Source of the DNA: Calliopum simillimum
Lineage: Eukaryota; Arthropoda; Insecta; Diptera; Lauxaniidae
NCBI GenBank assembly: GCA_951812925.1
Contig: OX638368.1
Coordinates: forward strand, 117,141,309 to 117,205,308
Direction of reading: 5' to 3'
Length of the DNA stretch: 64,000 bases
The notes beneath the pieces were generated by a model. The model saw only the letters and a list, made by a program, of their open reading frames with translations. It had not been told where the DNA came from and ran no database searches. Positions within the stretch are counted from its first letter, which is position 1. Every line of letters begins with the position of its first letter. Both the position numbers and the translations under genes were made by a program. Positions 11,871 to 23,400 of this stretch are shown one piece after another.

Positions 11871-12825
11871 ATTGTGCATTATAGAATCTCACTCCCTAAG
11901 GCGCACAATTTCAAAGGAGTAGCGAAAATTCCTTTTGAAAAATTCATGAAAAAGTTCAAAAGTTGCAACAATAAGAACAATCCATTGCCGGTGGGGGGAA
12001 AAAATGTAAAAAATTACAAAAAGCACTTAAGTGTTTGGCTAAAACGAGTGAACATTCCGAGCGAACTCCAACTTCAGCCAGCGTGTTTCCCATGACTATA
12101 GTCGCCACGTATATTCCCTTATATAATGGTCTCGCACGACTTTGCACTTTGCGCTTTGCACATAATAACAATGACCAAATCAAGTCAATGCGTTGTGTCC
12201 CCAGCGCTGCCATTGCCAAATTGTTCTGAGCAACAGCTCAGCTACAGCTCATGGTTAATGCATGATTTAAGCGTAAGAGCAAAGTATTTTTTTTTTGTAT
12301 TCGGTTTCGTTAATGTCATGAATACTTTTGTCATATCTGGTCAAGACAACAGCCCTTTTTTGGCAACATATCAACACGTCATTTTGTTAGAGGCAGGCAG
12401 CTAGCATTCTACATGATTTGGCCATTTCGCAAAATTTCCATTAATGGTCTTGTCCTTGATAGCAGCGGTAGCAGTGGCAAATTGGGAGTAACGCATAACT
12501 CTTCCCCAATGTATTTTGGATTTTATTTTATTTTTTCGAAATAGTCAACCTTTGAGGTAATTTTTATAGGAGATGATTTTGTATATGCGTGTGGTTTTTA
12601 TTGTTTTAAGATGCTTTGTTGTTCAAACGCAATTGCCGCTGGAATCTTGTGAATTTTTTTAGATTTTTTTTCTGCACGAAAAGTAAAAAAACTCTTTATT
12701 CTTTTTGCAAGTTCTAAAGGGAATTTCGGCATTTTGAAAATATGTCACAAATACCTAATGTAGTCGAATGAATATTAGGCTGGGTCGCTCTCCATACATA
12801 ACTTAAAGTTTGGAAAAGCTGCATC
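11871..12825. other. Non-coding DNA, no element recognised
   Basis: About 12000-12480 is more GC-balanced and reads as single-copy sequence. Overlapping open frames exist on both strands but none shows a domain, a coding bias or a supported start. Confidence 0.5.
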
Positions 12826-12827
12826 CT

Positions 12828-13265
12828 ATTTGAAATTTTTCGTGAGAGTACTCGTATCTAAAGAAAAAAGTTTTAGAGTTTTCCAAAAATTTTTTTTTTT
12901 GGAAAAACAGCCGAAATTGTATATTTTCCATAACTTCGGCAGGTGGTGTCCGATGCTTAAAAATTATATTTATATCGTTGTGAAGAACTTAATCAGACCT
13001 AAATGTTTTTGTCATTGCCTTTGGACCTCCGATGTCATTACCGTCTAGTAGAGCCAGTTTTTCGAAATATACTTACCCCAAAGTCCATTTGGAAAAAAAA
13101 TAACGTCTAAATAAGCTCCTTACAACGATATATAATTTTTAAACATCGAACAATATCTGCCGAAATTATAAAAAAAAAACCTTTTTGACTGTTTTTGGAG
13201 TGGTCCAAGAAAATTTTTTTCTTTGTTTCCACGTTACTCTCAAGGTTAACTTTCAAATAGGGGGA
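12828..13265. repeat. Fold-back repeat 4, arms about 190 bp
   Basis: The left arm runs from CTATTTGAAATTTTTCG and the right arm ends at the inverted match near CTTTCAAATAG (about 13260). CTTCGGCAGGTGGTGTCCGA on the left pairs with the inverted TCGAACAATATCTGCCGAA block on the right, and ATATCGTTGTGAAGAACTTA pairs with GAGCTCCTTACAACGATAT-type sequence. Arms are clearly diverged. Confidence 0.75.
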
Positions 13266-13509
13266 GGTTTTTCCAATATTTTTTTTTCGTCGAATTGGCT
13301 AACTTGATATGTATAAGAAAAATGCTTAATGTCGGTCAAATTCCAATTCGGTGTAAGTCAAAATTTGGCAAAATAATGGTTATCAGCGATTTAGATCGAT
13401 TTATCAAAAACTACATCTTTGCCCATATTAGTTTTTAATGTTTATGTGGAAAAAAGAGTGGTAATTCTTTTGAAACAACACGTCACATCTCATATTTTAA
13501 CAGCTTTTT

Positions 13510-14029
13510 AGCAAGCACCATTGACCGTCACACGGGCTCCATCCGCATTTTTGAAGAAATATGGTCCGTTGATGCCTCCTGCCCATAAACCACACCAAAC
13601 AGTACATTTATCGGAATTCATTGGAATCTCTAGGATTGCTTCTGGTTGTTCATCGGCCCAAATACGTCAATTTTTCTTGTTAACGTAGCCGTTCAACTAG
13701 AAATGAGCTTCGTCGCTAAACACAATTTTTCGACAAAATAATGGATCAATTTGAAGTGGTTGTAAGGCCCATTAACTGAAACTAAAACGTACACCATGAT
13801 CAGCCGGCTTCAATTCTTGTACGAGCTGTATTTTTATGTTGATGGTATTAGGAATAGTGCGTTCAGTTGGACGCTCATAACGACCAAAATGATGTTGAAG
13901 AATTCTATACCATTCTCGAACTGATGACTGATTTTGGTAGTAAGTTTCCACAGTTAATAAACGTTGTTCAGCAGTAAGTCTATTTATGATTGAGTCGTAT
14001 TGAACACAAACCTCATATGGACAAACCAT
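13510..14029 (-). pseudogene. Mariner-like (DUF4817-type N-terminus) transposase, internally deleted
   Basis: The open N-terminal part (13772-14029, 85 residues) contains LTAEQRLLTVETYYQNQSSV and HHFGRYERPTERTI, the helix-turn-helix region of a widespread insect Tc/mariner-like transposase. It then jumps directly to KIQLVQELKPADHG, so roughly 80 residues present in intact relatives are missing. Downstream, past a stop, FCRKIVFSDEAHF (first catalytic Asp), LNGYVNKKN, TVWCGLWAGGINGPYFFKN and VTVNGA follow. At least three in-frame stops occur after residue 85. The catalytic domain is cut off after VTVNGA. Placement in the family is from remembered motifs; no TIRs were found. Confidence 0.8.
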
Positions 14030-14159
14030 TGGTCACATAACAGCTGCCAAAATAACCCAGTTGCAAAAAGGACCTCGTATTGGATCACCCTTTATAAACT
14101 CCATAATTCGTTCTATTACCAAAATTAGGCAATCTAACGGGATATGTCAAAATCCTGGA

Positions 14160-15182
14160 CGTGTTCTGGGATACACCATGTCTTACAGTCTCCGATAAGT
14201 TATGTAAAAAGTTTGTTTTCTCCAGAAAATTCAAAGTGGTCATAAATGAACGCTCCGAATGGAGGAGGAAGGATATAAATGTAATACAGGGCTCACAGTT
14301 GTGGTTGACTGATGGGTCCAAAATGGAAGATGGCAGCGCAGGAGCTGGAGTCGTGGGACCAAGATTCCAAAAAGCAGTTGCAATAGGAAAAACAGCTTCT
14401 ATTTTTCAAGCGGAGGTCCACGCTTTAGAGTTGTGTGCCAGAGAATGTCTAAGAAGGGGTACTTCCGGCACCGACATATACATTTACTCGGACAGCCAAG
14501 CGACTCTAAAATCACTAATGGCTTTTCAATACACTCAAAGCTTGTCTGGGAGTGTTTTGAACTTCTTCAAGCCCTAGCAAGGAGGAACGACGTTACTCTT
14601 GTCTGGATACCAAGACACGAGGGGCATGAGGGCAATGAAAGGGCTGATTGTCTGGCTAAGAGAGGGGCACTCAATTCTTTCACGGGCCTAGAACCCTTCT
14701 GCGGAGTGAACAATAGCTTTAAGAATAACTTAATTCGGGAATGGGAAGGGATCACTGGAAAGCCCAGGAAGGCATACGACAAGCGAAAAGGCTACTCAAT
14801 CTACAACATGTTAAGGTAGAAGCGGTTTTAAATCTCAGCAGAAAAGATATTAAAATTTACAGTGAAATAATGACAGGTCACTGTAAACTCAATTATCACC
14901 TAAAAAAGATGGGCTTGGTAGACGATGATTCCTGTAGACTCTGCTTAGAGGACTTGGAAACAGCAGAGCATGTGCTATGTGCATGCCCTGCTGCGTTTAG
15001 GCACAGAATTAAGTACTTAGGTGCCGAGATTTTAGATCCAGGTGACATAGGTAAAATTAATCCCATTGCAGTGACAAGATTTATAGATAGTCTGGAACTG
15101 TTTTGATAAGGAGAGAGGCTGTACAAAAGATCTTTAAGGTCGCAGTACAATCTAGAGCCTTTAAATAATAATAATAATAAAA
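14160..15182 (+). mobile_element. 5'-truncated non-LTR retrotransposon, RNase H end with TAA tail
   Basis: The element covers the RNase H domain and C-terminal tail of a pol protein followed by about 70 bp of 3' UTR and a short (TAA)n run at about 15165-15180. RNase H after reverse transcriptase plus a simple-repeat tail is typical of I-group LINEs (I, LOA/Loner, R1-like). Reverse transcriptase and endonuclease are absent. The 5' edge is uncertain and could begin anywhere from 14085 to 14170. Confidence 0.8.
14161..15106 (+). pseudogene. LINE pol C-terminus: RNase H plus CCHC-like tail, two frameshifts
   Basis: Frame 1 (14161-14575) includes LWLTDGSKMEDGSAGAG (first RNase H Asp), FQAEVHALELCARECL (Glu) and IYIYSDSQATLKSL (second Asp). 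A frameshift near 14550 moves to frame 2 (to 14815) with VTLVWIPRHEGHEGNERADC (last acidic site). A second shift near 14770 leads to the frame ending at 15106, with CRLCLEDLETAEHVLCACPA, a cysteine/histidine cluster common downstream of RNase H in these elements. All four acidic residues are preserved, so decay is recent to moderate. There is no start codon of its own; the upstream part of pol is missing. Confidence 0.85.
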
Positions 15183-15427
15183 ATTACCAAAATTTATGTA
15201 CTATCATGAACTTAAACAATTTTCGAATTACAAAACGATGTTGGAGAAAAGTAAGAAAATTTACATTTATGCTTCAAGGAAGTATGTAATTGAAAATTCT
15301 ATGAAATTTGTTTTACATGTAATTATTGTAGGATATTTTTTTATTATGGAATTTATACTGCATAAGTATCAATATCATTTTTTAATTCCGAAATATTTAT
15401 TCGAAAATTATGTAAATTGTTTACATA

Positions 15428-15986
15428 GCACAATATGAATTTTATATTAAATGGTTTAAAATACATTCATATTAACTTCTAAATACATAAAATTTATACG
15501 AAAACAGTATAAAAGATTTTTGTATGGTGATACTATTGAATTTAAACCAAAATAGTATAAATTTTAGTAATACTTTATTTGTATAAATTTTATACAAAGA
15601 AGTGCAAACGGTTTGTATACCAAGTTATTGCTTAGATTTTATATCAAATTTGGTGTAGATTTGTATTCATTCCAATTTGGTTTGAATTTTACACCCAAGC
15701 TATTTGCTGTGCACAATATGAATTTTATACAAAATGGTTTAAAATACATTCATACAAACTTCTATATAAAATTTATACAAAAATAGTATAAAAGTTTTTG
15801 TACAATATTCTTAAATTTAAATCAAAATAGTGTAAATTGTATTAATACTTTATTTGTATAACTTTTATAAGAACAAGTATAAACGGTATGTATACCAAGT
15901 TGTAGCATAGACTTTATACCAAATTTGGCGTGAATTTGTATTCATTCCAATTTGGTTTGAATTTTACAACCATACTATTTGCTGTA
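15428..15986 (+). repeat. 285-bp direct tandem pair (CACAATATGAATTTTATA family)
   Basis: Two adjacent units start with CACAATATGAATTTTATA at 15428 and 15713. Each runs through AATGGTTTAAAATACATTCAT, GTATACCAAGTTRT and ends TTGGTTTGAATTTTACA plus CTATTTGCTGT. An inverted single copy lies at 31830-32100. Units are 80% AT and carry no coding potential. Confidence 0.85.
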
Positions 15987-17700
15987 TGGAGTTTTCATAT
16001 AAATGTTAACAGAAATTTTAAGAAGATTTTCTCTATGGTTTTGATGTGACTTTCTTTTTGGCTGAAAACCATAGAGATATCAACTTACTTTTGTTCAGTT
16101 TTATGTGGTCATTTTGGGTCTGTGCATTTCTTTTAAAACATTTATGATTTTATGTTAACCTTTTACAGTCAACATTTAGCACTTAAGCAAATTATATCTA
16201 TATAAAATGAATTAACAAAATAATTAGCATTTAAATAAATTTTAAAAATAATAGAAAAAGGTTAATTAAAATGCAGCTTAATGGATTTTCACACTGATAA
16301 TGAAAAATAGAAAGAAAAAAATTGCCACGGCAATGCACTAAAATGAACAAGAGCACGTGATATAAACAGGCATTAGCAACAACTACACTTACAACAATTA
16401 AACAAATAATAATTAGCTATTTAGCATATTTACAACGAGTACTATTTTTTGTTTTGCTACATTTTTAATTTTTTTTTTTATATTGTTTTTTTGTTGCCTC
16501 GTACGCCATTAACGTTTAATAATTCATGCTAAACACGCCATTTATTTCTAAATGCAACAAGCATGCAACAACATCACCGCCAGTGTAACCCTAAACCAAT
16601 GAGCATTTAATTTAGTGCAGCGAAAAAGGGAGCTCGTTTGTTAATTTGCATTAAAATGATTAAACATTAAATAAATTTGCAATTAAAATGCATTGCGCTC
16701 ACAAGCAATTAACTTGCAATGCTGCTGGGCTAAAGTGTTGGCCAGTGTTGCTGATGACTTGGTTATTTTCGGTTTTTGTTTGAGCTGCCGCAAATTGTAG
16801 TTAAATTAAAAACTTAACTTTTTTAACGATTTTTTCTATTTTTTGTTTTCAAGTTTAAAGTTTTTATTCTGAAAATAACTTTATCATATAACCCCACTCA
16901 AATCATTTTCCAGCAAAAGTTTCTTTGGTCTGTCTAAAAGTTCACATTATTTATCACAAACAACACCAAATGTCTAGTTACAATTTAAAAGCGCACTATT
17001 TTAAGTGTCACAGTGCTGCTGCTGCTGCTGTGCCCTGCTTCATTCACTAACCTCCCTCCCTCTCACTGTCCCCCTCCACCACAAGGGGATTACACGCATT
17101 ATTCATGACATCATAAATCGTTTTTAGCCAGCACACTTTATGCGAAAACACAAACAACACGCAGCGCGTACTGCAAATAAATTTTAACACATAAAAGTGT
17201 TTTGTTGTTGTTGTTGCTCTTGTTGTTGTTGTTATTGTTGTTGTTGTTGCTGTTATTGTTGTTGTAAAGTTGTTACTTATTTCTAGACAAAATTAAATCC
17301 TGGCCACAAAGTAACAACGAGGAAAAAAAAATCAAAACTACAGAAATCCAACTGATTACAGATGCTGTAAGACGCCGTTGTGTCCAGAGACTCTACGTCG
17401 TCGACGACGACAACGATGATGATGATGACGAGGATCGAGCATTGCGCGCATGTTGCGCCTCAAGTAAAATGCGATTTAATGTCCAAGATTTGCGTTCAAA
17501 TAAATTTTTCTCTTTTATCCGTCCAGAAGGAAAAGTGGGCGTAGTCAAAAATGTAAAATTATGAGTTTGAAGTGTGCTCTGGTGCTTCTAGAAATTGCCA
17601 ATTGCATTTGGGTTTTATAAATCAAGGAAGTGAAAAAAAAAATTCATTTGGTTAAATATATTAATGGAAAAGAAAGTGTCGTACAGGGCTTTTTTCAAAC
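15987..17700. other. ATTA-rich non-coding DNA, possibly regulatory
   Basis: From about 16140 to 16720 there are many TAATTA, ATTTA and TTAAT motifs embedded in otherwise complex sequence, including AATTAGCATTTAAATAAATT and CAATTAAAATGCATTGCG. Such clustering resembles homeodomain-site-rich enhancers, but AT richness alone could produce it. A small stem pairs CTCTATGGTTTT (about 16031) with AAAACCATAGAG (about 16065). Confidence 0.3.
17199..17272. repeat. TTG/GTT microsatellite
   Basis: A near-continuous run of TTG triplets with TTA interruptions. It is preceded by a CTG run near 17015-17035 and followed by a GAC/GAT-rich stretch at 17398-17435. No open reading frame uses these as codons in a supported way. 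Confidence 0.9.
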
Positions 17701-18264
17701 AAAACTAGTAAGGGTGTAACGTTTGGCCTGGACAAATATTAAATACCCTACACTGCTGTATTTCAAAAAGTTTGCTTATATGAAAAGTGCCATGCCCTCC
17801 TGTCCGAGTTCACCCAGATTTTTTGCAGAGCTTACATTTATAGCCTTTAGTGTTTGGGTGAAATTCAGTTGGATTATATCAAAAAAAATCTTTCAGTATA
17901 GCATTTTGAAACTTTTGGTTATATGAGAGGTGCCACGCCCTCTTGGCCGATTTTGCTCTGCTTTTGCTGGGAGCTTGTATTTACTGTTCTTAGTATTTAA
18001 GTGAAATTTAGTTGTATTATCTCAAAAAACTCTTCCAGTATAGCATTTTGGACCTTTTGCTTATATGAGAGGTGCCACGACCTCTTATCCTATTTCACCT
18101 CGTTTTTGCTGGGAGCTTGTATTTACTGTTCTTGGTATCTTAGTGAAATTTAGTTGGATTATCTCAAAAACTCTTTCAGTATAGCATTTTGAAACTTTTA
18201 CTTTTATGGTAGGTACCACGCCCTCTTGCCTAGTTTTTGCCTAGAGCTTGCTCTTACATAACCT

Positions 18265-18995
18265 GCTATATATATTTCCGGCCTAGGCAACACTAAGTGT
18301 TGCCAGGTGCAATCTGATATTTCCATTGGAAAGTTTGACATTTTTTAGCATAAACGTACTCACAACGTTTTGATGTACAAGCGCTATTTGTTTTGTTTAC
18401 AGTGAGTTAAGAAAATCAATTTTTCCATTAACAATTTAAGCGATTGATAAATTATGGGGTTTCCAACGAGAACAAACGTTTTTTACAACTAAGTGTTCAC
18501 GCAAACTCGAATATATTGGAGTGGAACTATTGCCCAAAGATGATTCTATCTCACTGGATGTCACATGACGATCTTTCATTATCAGTTCACGTACGGCATC
18601 AATGTTCTCTGGCACAACGGCCGTTTTTGGACGACTTTCACGGAATTCGTCTTTGAGCGAGTGTCGGCCACGATTGAATTCATTAAACCAGTTTTTCACA
18701 GTGCTATAGGATGGTGCTCTATCACCATACAAAGATTTAAGCTCATCGATGCACTCTTGTCGTGAAAATCCACGTTGAATTTTGTGAAAAATGATCCCAC
18801 GTAAATGTTGACGAGTTAATTCCATTTTATTGCCAAATTGATTTTTTCAGGTCACTGTAAACAACACAAATGATGGTCGTACGTCAAAATGTTCTCAGTA
18901 CGTTTATGCTAAAAAATGCCAAACTTTCCAATGAAATGTCAGATTGCACCTGGCAACACTTAGTGTTGCCTAGGCCGGTAATATATATAGCAGCC
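18265..18995 (-). mobile_element. Internally deleted mariner with ~130-bp TIRs
   Basis: Left end (18265-18415) and right end (18845-18995) are inverted repeats with over 90% identity by eye, starting CTGCTATATATAT-CCGGCC and containing the palindrome GGCAACACTAAGTGTTGCC. Long TIRs with one short transposase frame between them indicate a deletion derivative. The likely TA target duplication is hard to fix because the tips are themselves TA-rich. Confidence 0.85.
18436..18825 (-). pseudogene. Mariner transposase, N-terminal HTH only (129 residues)
   Basis: The frame starts MELTRQHLRGIIFHKIQRGF and contains ECIDELKSLYGDRAPSYSTV, KNWFNEFNRGRHSLKDEFRE and RPKTAVVPENIDAVRELIM, which are the paired helix-turn-helix DNA-binding domains of mariner transposases. 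The sequence reaches SRWKPHNLSIA and then stops, exactly before the catalytic domain; the residues after it run straight into the inverted terminal repeat. Intact relatives are about 340 residues, so the whole DD34D catalytic domain is deleted. The start is well supported because it lies just inside the TIR. The truncated protein could in principle still bind its own TIRs, which is an inference. Confidence 0.85.
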
Positions 18996-19365
18996 CACGT
19001 ACTATTTCTAGTACTTATGTGTATTTTGGTTGCATTGTCGTTAAAAATACTAATAAAGTTGCATTTTGAATATATTTTTTGTATGGGCGGTAGGCATGGC
19101 CATGAACCGATATCGCTTATTTTCAATCCCTCGAGCTCACTTTGACGATGGAGGTAGAGTAACAAATTTTACTGAATTTTCTTGCTCAGTTTTCTCAAAA
19201 AATGTATTTCCACGCACAGACAGCCATACATACGGACATGGCTATATCGACTCAGGAGGTGACGCTGATCAAGAATATATTCTTTTCTATACCTGCTACG
19301 CCTCCTTCTCTGCGTTATAACCGGAAGGACAAAGTGAATATACCCTGGGTGTAGGGTATAAAAAC

Positions 19366-21080
19366 AAAAACCAATTTTCTTAACTTCAAATATCTCAAGA
19401 ACTATATTATTGAATTTCACTTGAATAGGGACGATATATAACTTTGAATCAAAATTGCATCAAACGATATTTACGTGTCTCAAGACTTAATTTATTTTCA
19501 GAATCTTATCCTCTATTCAGTAGGAGCATACACTTTATTTTGATATCTGGAAAATTCGTATGGTTTCGTTGGACCGCGCCACCTATATGAAAATAACGAT
19601 AAGAAAAACTGTGAGAGCATGTCGAGGAATTAGATAAAAAAATTTTACTAGGTTTTCAAAGAAAAAGAAGTTGGCTTCATTTTTGACTTCGAATATAGAA
19701 TCACCGCAATGAGCAAATAATTTCTACGCAGAACTAACTTTTTTTTATTTTCTTGAGAGTGGTACCTACATATTTCATTCACAAGGAGGGCCCTTAAATC
19801 GTATACTTTTCGAAACTTCATTTTCATATTTGTAAAACCAACTTTTAGAGATCTATTCCTTGGTGGTTATCTTTAACAGTAGGGAACGGTATTTAATTCG
19901 GTCACACAGGGAGGTCTGCTAGTCCCAAATTTTCCAGACATGTTTTCTGCGCGACTATCTAGCATCTGCGACAATTTCGAATAATTCAAATTATCTTTTG
20001 TCGCAATTTGCTTGTTTATGCACGAATTTAGATAAGATAAATTTACATTCAGACATTAATTAAAAATTTAAATTTAATTAAGATGTTATTGAATTAAATC
20101 TGATAATCGAAACTCCCCAAATTGTAATTAAGTAACAAGAATTTACTGTGCCTCACTGAAAAAAGAATTCAAAGAAATCATGCGACAAATGATGACACAA
20201 GCGGCCGGCCATACATATCTCATGCAATCGTAAATTAAAGCGAAAAGAATCTGATGCTGCTGGCCAACTTGAGTTAATAACCCGCGATCAGATAACAAAA
20301 GTAACAACAACAAATTATTACGCCACTGCTGTGTTGCCATTGTTGTTGTTGTTGGCAAACTAACCATATTGTAACAACAACAACAATATTATTTTAATTA
20401 AAATATCTTACAAGTTATAGCAAAATTAAAGGAATTTATTGCATTTGCAATTGAGAGAGAGAGTGGAAGTGAAGAAAAAAACGTTGCCTACCTAAAATAT
20501 CGCAATGTGAAATTGATGTGCTACAAAAGGTCATATAAAAGTCACAATCCAACAGATACGCATGCGAAACGCACAAATCTGCTCATTCAAAAACTTCACT
20601 TAAGTTCATAAAGTACCGGCTGTTTCTTCTTAACTTGGCTTAAATCGGTTAAAGCCTAGTTTGTATATAGATTCATCTAGTTGAGAGCGTGCGCGCTTGT
20701 ATCACAAGGATACTTACTATGTCTCCATCGACTATAGTTACTATGAAACCAATGAATATTGAATGCTTCGATTTCGTTGCTGCTGCTGCTTCTGCTGCCA
20801 ACTTCTTAAAATATGCAAATGAAGAAATAAATTTTAATCCTTTTCTTCCTTTGTTTGGCTCTTCATTGTTATCCATTCTTCGGTGAGAGATCGTCTTAAA
20901 TTTTGTTTACTTTTGTGGTTGTGGTGGTAGAGCATGGATGGGAAGATATAAGTAAGTGTAGCTTTATTAACCCATTCTGTGCCTGCTGTAAAACTTTGAG
21001 TCTTTTTGTACTACAAGAATGAAGTCACTTGTATGGTTTGAAGCTTATTTTTAGCATCAAGTGAGTTTTCTCTTGGCAGT
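19366..21080. other. Non-coding DNA with CAA/TTG clusters
   Basis: AT-rich to about 20100. A region of mixed composition from 20140 to 20900 includes TTG/CAA clusters at 20295-20395 and GCTGCT at 20780-20800. I see no exon or mobile element with support. Confidence 0.5.
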
Positions 21081-21427
21081 TAGTCTTGGTAATTTTTCGA
21101 GACCAGGACGCTGATATAATTTCATGTCCACAATGATTATCAGTACCAAAATTGCTTTTTAGTCATAAAATCATCGGTCATTTCGAAATTCGCCATCTTA
21201 AAAACCCAACTGTTTTGAAAAAAATTGGTTGGAAATTTTGAAAAGTCAACAATCTTTAGAAATTTTTTCAACATAAAGACCGAAACCAAGTCCTAATTCC
21301 CAAGACCAAGATCCAAACTCAATATCAGAACCAAAACCAAGACTCAATGTCGAATACCAAGACTCAATGTCAAAGACCAAGACTGCTGTGGACTGATATG
21401 GTCTCGGTCTTGGTATGCTCATCATTA
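21081..21427 (+). mobile_element. hAT-like MITE, AAGACCAAGACTCAATG family, copy 1
   Basis: The element is built from repeated CAAGACCAAGACTCAATGTC-like blocks (about 21300-21380) and ends TGGTATGCTCATCATTA, the inverted form of the TIR seen at the left end of copy 2 (TAGTGATGAGCAT). The left tip here is TAGTCTTGG, apparently missing a few bases. GGCAGT flanks both ends (21075-21080 and 21428-21433), consistent with a target duplication. The middle contains AGTCAACAATCTTTAGAAAT, shared with copy 2. Confidence 0.7.
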
Positions 21428-23050
21428 GGCAGTCCTCCCAAAAGAATCAAAAAATATAGCAAATCTATGTATATGGTTCAAAATGTGTTAAAATTTCTAC
21501 CGAATACTATACAACAAACTCTTTTCTTACCACCATGTCACAGCACGTTGCAATCATAAATAGTGCAGTCCACATATTCAAAGCGCCAAACTTTGAACAC
21601 AGTCCCAAAGAGATACGAAGACAACGACGAACGACGGCATCGAATTTGTATTCAAACGCAAGTCAAAAGATTAAGACACAAAATTCTTTATTTCTCTAAA
21701 TGAAAATAACAGTAAATTAAGTAAAAAGTTTTTGCCATTCATGCAGAGTGCGCCGGGCTTACACCGCAAAATCTTTGATACCCAACCTACGAACAGCTTC
21801 GACTGACTCTGTTTATGCAGCATATGCTGCATGTGGTTAAAGTTGCTCAAGATTTTGGTTTGCAGTTAATTTGGTTGCGCTTTAAATTTATGCATTTTAA
21901 GGTTTCGCATGAGTCAGATTGTGGCTTTCTATAGTCTACATTTTCACTGGAGGTGGTGGATGGAGAGAGGGATATGAAAATTAAATTTATTTTTTTAAAT
22001 AAATTTTGTCATGTAATCAGTGGGTGTGAGTTTTTTAGAATTATAAATTTTAAAGTAACGAGTATTTTCAATTTTGGAAAAAAAAAATTTGTGAAACTGA
22101 AATACACAGTATGTATTTATATAGTTAAGCAAATAATATTTTTTGTTGAGAATGCGTTGGTAGTGGAACGATATCAAAAATACTTAAAATTTCTGATGAA
22201 GTCGAATATTGCTATCCGTAGGTTTGATAATTTAAATCATGGGACAAATATTCATTTACAGCAAAAATTTGGATCCTTCACAAAACGAAAGTGGTTTGTA
22301 GACTTACATACTTCAAACTTAGCCAGTTCTACAAACGTATAATTTTTGAAGAAATTGTGGCGGCTGTCAAAAAAGTAATATGTACACAGAAAAAATTAAC
22401 TGGGTCTAAAATTAAGTGGGAACATATTTGATTGAAAAACATGACTGTTTTTAAACCAAATATTCAGCCCTGTTCCGTAATCCGTTTGGTTTCAATTACT
22501 TTTCATTAAGGAGGCTTTTTGATGAAAATGGTGAGTCATACGATAAAAAGTGTAAGAAGCCATTTTGTATCGGAAAGTTTTTGATTTAAACACATTTTCA
22601 GTTGGTTTTACAACTTTTTTTTTTGTGTGTACTACCTCAATATATAGAGGTTGGAGTGTACTGTTTTGTTTATTCGGAAGCTTCATGTCGAGCGCTTCAC
22701 ATTTTTCACTCATTACAAGAGAATTTTTTCATTCCCTGAACTACCGATGTAACGAAGCCTTGGTTCTGGTTCCGAAATATCTGAACTTCCGATTTTTTTT
22801 TGACCTCCTACCAGCAAAAATTTTGAATCGGAAGTTATAACGAAGATTGTTTAAAAATGTTTGCTGTCAAATTACTGAAAATAAAAGGAAGAAGAAATAC
22901 ACAGAAAGTAAATGAGGGTAAATCTCCAAAAAATGTACCAAAAAATGCCTTTTTTTGTCCCCACCTATTTTTTTCACTTTTATTACTTGAAGGTGTAGAA
23001 TATGATGACTTAACATTTAAAAAAAAAAACGTTTATTTAAGTATTACTAA
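21428..23050. other. AT-rich non-coding DNA
   Basis: Includes a short palindrome GCAGCATATGCTGC near 21818. The longest open frames (for example 21953-22342, 129 codons) have strongly AT-driven composition and no recognisable domain, so I do not call them genes. Confidence 0.5.
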
Positions 23051-23054
23051 ATTT

Positions 23055-23400
23055 TAGTTTTGTGGTTTAAGCGAAACTAACAAAACAAAAACCGGGTGGC
23101 AACACCGATAGATTTGTAAAATTTTAAAGAAGTTTATCTGAGCGTTTCTGAAACGAACAATTTAGTCAAAAAAGTAAGATCAATATAAGAGATTTTCGAA
23201 AATAACCAGGTGGCAGCCCTAAAAATTTATGTTGGTTTTTAAAAAGTTTATTTAAGTGTTTTAAGAATAAATTTTAATGTTTTAAATAAATAGTTTAAGC
23301 AAAACTAACAGAATAAAAAACCAGGTGGAGGGTAACTAAACGGAGGATGATGAAATGTTGCAAAAAAACAACGGAGAATGATGAAATGTTGCAAAAACAG
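23055..23400 (+). repeat. Degenerate ~120-bp repeat, AAACTAACA / CCAGGTGG units
   Basis: Three diverged units carry a GTTTAAGCRAAACTAACARAA block and/or an AAAACCAGGTGGCA-type block, at about 23060-23105, 23200-23220 and 23290-23330, separated by AAAGTTTATTTAAGTGTTT-type sequence. Two ACGGAGRATGATGAAATGTT copies follow at about 23340 and 23371. Similar GGAGAATGATG motifs recur at 23528 and 23852. Confidence 0.55.

Larger units (their letters stand above)
17710..19365 (+). repeat. Interspersed repeat with ~142-bp tandem units, split by a mariner
   Basis: Left part: three to four units with CAGTATAGCATTTTG at about 17894, 18036 and 18177 (141-142 bp spacing), each followed by GAGGTGCCACGCCCTCTT-type sequence and GGGAGCTTGTATTTACTGTT. 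Right part (about 19010-19365): TACGGACATGGCTATATCGA, CTCAGGAGGTGACGCTGATC, and the end TACCCTGGGTGTAGGGTATA. The right part matches the end of a repeat I associate with many dipteran genomes. The mariner at 18265-18995 separates the two parts. Confidence 0.65.

Noticed and set aside
14567..15150. Minus-strand open frames over the LINE RNase H region
   Set aside because: Shadows of the plus-strand pol fragment, which carries all RNase H catalytic motifs.
21953..22342. Open frame of 129 codons on the plus strand
   Set aside because: Composition is dominated by Lys, Phe, Ile and Asn as expected of AT-rich DNA; there is no domain, no splice context and no repeat-family match.
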